From Branchiostoma lanceolatum (Eukaryota > Chordata > Leptocardii > Amphioxiformes > Branchiostomatidae), in the NCBI RefSeq assembly GCF_035083965.1, contig NC_089725.1, positions 26,607,925 through 26,671,924 of the forward strand: 64,000 bases of DNA, read 5' to 3'. Below, in pieces: positions 59,238-64,000 of this stretch. Below the pieces are notes generated by a model that did no database searches, was not told the origin of the DNA, and saw only the letters and a program-made list of their open reading frames with translations. The position numbers were made by a program, and so were the translations under genes. Position 1 is the stretch's first letter; every line of letters starts with the position of its first letter.

Positions 59238-61949
59238 TTAGCGGAGTAACACCACACAAACAGTAATAGTTGCCAAGGCAACAACAAACATCAGAGCCCT
59301 GTCGAGAACAAGAGCCGCCATCTTCCACTCCTTCTGGTCCTCCCTTTCTTCTTTCTTCTCTCGGGCTCGGGCCGAGTATTCCCGGCTGTAACATACGATC
59401 TCGCGCAGAGACAGACCGAGCGCTGGATTCGGCCTGTCCTGCTGGATGGTCTTATGGTCCGAAACCTTGAAGACGCCCTCTTTGGTGGGAGGAACCACGT
59501 GTTTCTCCTCCGCGATGGTGTTCATACAGAAGAGGCGAGCCAGGCAGCGCAGCAGAAGCAGACGGAGCCAGCGGGGCAGCGGGCGGGAGGGCGGACTGTT
59601 GTAGGACATGCGGATCACCACGATGGAGGCCAGGCACGAGAAGCCCACCAGCGCGATGCCTTCTACAGAGTGAAACTACCATCTGTCGCCAAGGCAGGCA
59701 TGGGATTTCAAAATTTGATTGTTCAGAAGACATGACACAACTTCACTGATTACAGCTTTTTACGCATATTTCCTTTCCTATAACAATTCAGCCCAAATCT
59801 AAGGACGGAAAATGTCTCAATTGTCCTAGATATTCATCTACCTGCTTGTCGAATGGAAACCTTGAAATATGAACTGGACATGCGCTGGTAAAGATGGCGG
59901 GCTGAAGGTATGACACCCGTCCTGCACTGGTCACAGTGACGTCAGTGATGGGCTCTATGGCACCGTACGTCTTGGCTATGCTGTCATGATAGAAGAGAAC
60001 ACACTTGTACAGAAGACGTACACTTGTGCGAAAGTGTGAGAACATATATATAAATCAATAGATTTCATCATATAAATATATAAATGGTTTATTCAGGAAT
60101 TCGGAGTGACACATACAGAAATTAAAACAGCATTGCAGCCGATGTTACCTTTTTTAAAGTAAACCGGCTGAATTACGCAGTCTTAAAATCAAAAGTACAA
60201 AAGAGCACACTCAAACAATCGGAATGAAAAGAGCACACTCAAACAATCATGAGCAGAATGCTGTAGAGTTCTTCATAATGTCCCGCGGTTGTCTACCCAC
60301 TTGTTATACAGGAAGATGTCAGGCCTCCAGATGTCGGAGGAGTGAATGGTTAAGAAGTCCACACCGCCGTGCTCTGATACGTTCCACGTCAGGTACTCAT
60401 CGTCCCAGTACTGTACACAAACAACACAGATAAGTGTCGTCTTGTATGCTGAAGCTTCCCAAATTGCTGGAGTCGACATAACGCAACGCGGGAGGGCTGG
60501 GGCCGAGGGTGATGCGGAATACACCATGTTGTATCTTATCCATGTCATACCCACCCGACAAAACATATATTTCAATGCGAAATGCGCCAAAAGTTGAGAA
60601 AGTTCTGTGAACTCGAATCAGGTATCTGACTTTTCGACAGCGGCGCACACGGGGTACGCGAAGTGCGTTCGAATCATTCGATGGAAGCCCGTGTGATAAA
60701 AGTAAAACCCCGTGTGATAACTCAAAATATCACCCGGTCCGGAACACCCGTATCGAACGTTATCCCGACCTATGACATGGAGACGGTTGTCAGCAAAGGT
60801 GGTTAAAAAAAGTTGAACTATAACGCTGTTTTTATTCTAGTAATCTGGAGTTGCTTACGATACTCACCAGACGCAGCCAGATGTTGATTTGGAATTCCTG
60901 GTCCTTTTCCGCCTAACAAGGAGAAAATGTTAACATTAAAACAGGATTACCATAGGATTTTGGACATGTGGTTGAAACCACAGTGACATGGTACTCGTGA
61001 TGAACACAGGTATAGCCTTGCTTAGCTTCTCCACTTGCTTAAATGGTCAAATACAGCATGGATAATACCTATACAATGATGTTTGTTATTGACAAACATT
61101 TTTGTGAAGGTATGGCTCAGAGTTATGTATCCAATGTCATCAAGGGGAAAAAATTCTCACCAGTTCAATTATCTGTTTCAGGGAGATGTCGAAGTCCACG
61201 TTCACAGCTGTAGACACTGCCTTGACCGGCCGCAAACTTTTGTCATAGTTGGACAAGAGGGACGACTTTAAGGCAATGGCCTCATGTTGGCTTATTGACC
61301 CTGAAAATAGTCTTCTGTTACACTGTTGTTATGAAGAACAGAAATGGCCAGTGCACGTATACATTCCCTCTTCGTCTAAATTGCCCTTCTGGGGGTGGTG
61401 AAGAAACTCATTGTACATTTGTTGCGAGTGTAACATGAGCCACAAGGTTAAGTAGAGCGAGTCACGGCATGAACAAATGATTCTGCAGCTGATGCAATTG
61501 AAAAGCTGCTTCGTCAAAAAGATAAGCGTCTGTGGGCACTTTGCATTGCTGACCACAATGCAGACGTGGAAGACTCTGAAATGGCTCTGTGAGTAGTAGT
61601 GAGATGGTAAGGCAACGTATGGGAAGATTAAAAGACTGGCAACATGCTGGATTCCAGACTGTTTATAGGGCATCCACAGGCCAACTCCTCGGCTCTAGGG
61701 CCAACAAGCCCTCGAGAAAATTCGATAAATATTATAGAGATTAGGGATCTGACATCCAGGCTACATGCATCGCAATAAGGAACATGCATATGTATATGTA
61801 TATATATGTACATATGTATAATACTGTTACTTCACACAACGTGCGAATTTGAACTATGATTGTGGCCCTGCGATCTGAACTGACATGTCCATACCTGGTA
61901 TCCATGTTAGTAGTGTCGTAAGGAGTAAAACGCCAAGATAAGTCTCCAT
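59238..61949 (-). CDS. Nicotinic acetylcholine receptor-type subunit, lacking loop C to TM2
   Basis: Minus-strand exons: 61949-61895 (signal peptide METYLGVLLLTTLLTWIPG), 61300-61161, 60912-60868, 60410-60301, 59980-59842 and 59662-59238. Exons of 45 and 110 bp at positions three and four are the classical nicotinic-receptor sizes. Visible features: LLSNYDKSLRPV, loop D region QINIWLRL, DIWRPDIFLYN, the first Cys-loop half CPVHISRFPFDKQ, then late TM3 (IALVGFSCLASIVVIRM), PLPRWLR, an MA-type helix and TM4 (KEWKMAALVLDRALMF...). The second Cys of the loop, loop C, TM1, TM2 and early TM3 are not encoded: only about 180 bp of non-coding sequence separates exon 5 from the last exon. Exon 5 ends in phase 0, while the best last acceptor (TTTCACTCTGTAG) enters in phase 1; a weaker one at 59675 would be in frame. 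It is either a damaged gene or a locus with lost sequence. Confidence 0.82.
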
Positions 61950-62753
61950 ACTGCCAGCAGTGGGATCAACCTTAGAAATGGGCGTGACCTTGTAATTTAT
62001 GATTACATCAACATGACATCATAGACTTGTACATAAATCATTGTCTTGCAACGAGGTACTGCGAGAAGAAATATATCGAGAGCTATGTACCGAACACTAG
62101 GTATTTCTAAGACACCCTAAAAGTCTTCATCCACCTTCTTGTACTACCCCAGGTCTGAAAAGCAAGTTAAGGCTGATGGGTTATTAAATGTCGATGGGCA
62201 CGGTTACGTATGCTTTTATGTCAGAGATTGAAGTGTGTTCATTTGTACCATTGGCGACATGCATGTTGTGACGTCTACAGAAGGCAGCACTTTACACACT
62301 ATTGAAATGGGAAGACATAATGACCAGTGTTATGAACAAGCCTCACGGATGAGAATCAGACAATGGACAGGAAAGTGTTCTGAATAATAAATGTGCGGTT
62401 CTTGTGATAACACAAAGGACCAAAGAAATGTGCAATCCTTTGTATACAGCCTGAAGGATGGTTCATAGAAATGATTAATTGACTTCGGATCACCACTGTA
62501 TGTTAGCAACTGAAAGCTTCTTTAGAAATCCATTTGGGCGTGGGCCTGCACATAAGCAGTTGGAGGTAGTGCCAGTCTTTATTCACACTTCAAGTTTACC
62601 AACACTAGTATTGCTTGCTTTGCTCAGGAATGGCTGATTTGATTATCAAGGTCTAGAATTCAATGGGGGGGGGTTCCTTTATCTTGTATATACATAATTC
62701 AAACCAACTCTCATAATACTGTATCTGTATCTATATAGCCGGTACAGCCGCCA

Positions 62754-62937
62754 TTTGGCGTAACACACTAGCTTCGCAGGCACGCGGCGCAACAGCAGCT
62801 GGTTATATTACACCGAACGGTCTGATACACCTAGTTTTTGCATATCTGACTGCAACCGTGAAGATGCTCAGTGAAGATGCTTCTACAGTACCTGGTCCTG
62901 ATGAAAACGAGTTCCATTCTACTATGGTTCTCGGATA
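62754..62937. repeat. Dispersed ~180-bp repeat, copy 2
   Basis: TTTGGCGTAACACACTAGCT, GCAGCTGGTTATATTACAC and AACGAGTTCCATTCTACTA match the copy at 40678-40856 in order and orientation. Confidence 0.8.
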
Positions 62938-63195
62938 CTAGATTTAAAAAGATGTGTTATCAAGGGCCTCCTCAATGACGTTTTTAACACGTGTGCTATT
63001 CATGTCGTTGATAAGAAATTTGTCAATAATTCAATACAAAATTCCACTCAGTCGAACCGAGAGGCACAGACAATCTTTCATCCCGGGAACTCTTGAAATT
63101 ATGAAGAAGTCTTACAGTAATGGGTGTTCGTACAAAATTCATATGATAACCAGGGTTCCACGACCTCATCATGCCTTCGCCAAATAACTTTCTCA

Positions 63196-63280
63196 TTACT
63201 GCTAGGAGGCCCAAACTTCTGCTACTTGCTAGGAGGCCCAAACTTCTGCCACTTGCTAGGAGTAGGAGGCCCAAACAATC
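63196..63280. repeat. Three tandem ~27-bp units (GCTAGGAGGCCCAAACTTCT)
   Basis: The unit TGCTAGGAGGCCCAAACTTC plus TGCTACT appears three times, the third with an inserted AGTAGG. It is the reverse complement of the TTTGG.CCTCCTAGC block in the repeat at 41940-42960, so this is probably an inverted relative of that family. Confidence 0.75.
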
Positions 63281-63581
63281 TTTCTAACACTCCAATTTGG
63301 TGACCGTGCCATCTTCGGAAAGAGAGATACAAAACCCGGAAGTTCCCAGAAGTTCCAATACCGTACCATACCAAGCCGTTAGGGGAGCCGAAATCTAATC
63401 AGTTTGAGGTCTCCGTCATCAAGAACTAACCACAAACTAAATATCAACAATATCCACCAGGGTATTCTTGACTCATTCTGACACCAAAACACCCACCACA
63501 TGTTAGTACTAACCCGAAACATAACCTTCTGGCGAAGGCAATAACCCTTAAAGTAGCAACGCTCCATATTAGAAATGATAA

Positions 63582-63645
<64 letters not shown>

Positions 63646-63647
63646 CA

Positions 63648-63678
<31 letters not shown>

Positions 63679-63712
63679 ATCTATATATAGATATATAGAT
63701 ATATAGATATAT
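63582..63712. repeat. (TATC)n microsatellite
   Basis: About 25 copies of TATC with two interruptions run to about 63685, followed by TATAGATA-type sequence that partly folds back on it. Confidence 0.95.
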
Positions 63713-64000
63713 ATACCGACTCTATATCACTGTGATGTCAATGGACTCGCTTATGGGATGAAAAATAATCACCGCAGTTTTCCTAAACCATTGATGACGA
63801 ATTCTATGGAAAATGATGACTTTAATCGATGTGGATCGGACAAGATAACCTTATATGCATCACACGCTTTGTTAATCAAACAATCCAGAATGAATTAATT
63901 CAACTTCGTGCGAATCCCACTCTCAACAATTCTGTGTCCCATCGGATCACGCGTCCGCAACGTACTACATGTACTTACACGCCAACCTCGGCTATGATAA

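Larger units (their letters stand above)
61950..64000. other. Right edge: repeat-rich, no gene seen
   Basis: Upstream of the nicotinic subunit there is no supported exon. Contents: copy 2 of the ~180-bp dispersed repeat (62754-62937), a 27-bp tandem block (63196-63280) and the TATC microsatellite (63582-63690). Confidence 0.5.

Noticed and set aside
1..64000. CRISPR-like arrays among the many direct repeats
   Set aside because: The repeats are contiguous minisatellites without unique spacers, and the sequence is eukaryotic.

Overview
The window looks like animal nuclear DNA, most probably from an amphioxus (Branchiostoma) or a close relative. It holds intron-rich genes with GT/AG junctions: a steroid 5-alpha-reductase, a neuronal calcium sensor, a nicotinic-receptor subunit and a somatomedin-B/seven-helix receptor. 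Between them lie many short fold-back elements, minisatellites and LINE or SINE-like repeat tails. The organism is inferred from gene types and repeat style, not from a database search.

Layout: 0.3-7.4 kb (+) holds the 3' part of gene A, a secretory-type precursor with a C-terminal membrane anchor, repeated peptides and an Asp-rich tract; its signal-peptide exon probably lies left of the window. 9.2-14.3 kb (+) holds gene B, a complete gene of the same general plan: signal peptide, charged repeats, coiled coil, membrane anchor, short tail. 17-24.5 kb (-) holds a small gene with a 5.5-kb intron (tentative). 24.6-33 kb has no convincing gene, but carries an internally deleted Tc1/mariner element and a 26-bp minisatellite. 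33.5-46.8 kb (+) is a calcium sensor split by a 12.6-kb intron that contains a second array of the same minisatellite. 48.5-52.1 kb (-) is a two-coding-exon somatomedin-B seven-helix receptor whose first coding exon sits between two related fold-back elements. 55.4-57.7 kb (-) is a complete five-exon SRD5A1-type gene. 59.2-61.9 kb (-) is a nicotinic-type subunit gene missing the part for loop C, TM1 and TM2. The last 2 kb is repeat-rich.

Genes A and B stand in tandem on the same strand. In both, the long exon carrying the transmembrane helix ends in phase 2 just after the helix (codon AG|A) and is followed by a short tail exon, so they may be diverged paralogues. I recognise neither as a known family. 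Gene A is the best candidate for something undescribed: four copies of a GA(I/V)PENW block bounded by basic residues, then three tandemly duplicated in-phase exons that each carry a consensus furin-type site. SRD5A, the receptor, the nicotinic subunit and the calcium sensor are unrelated neighbours with no sign of a shared pathway.
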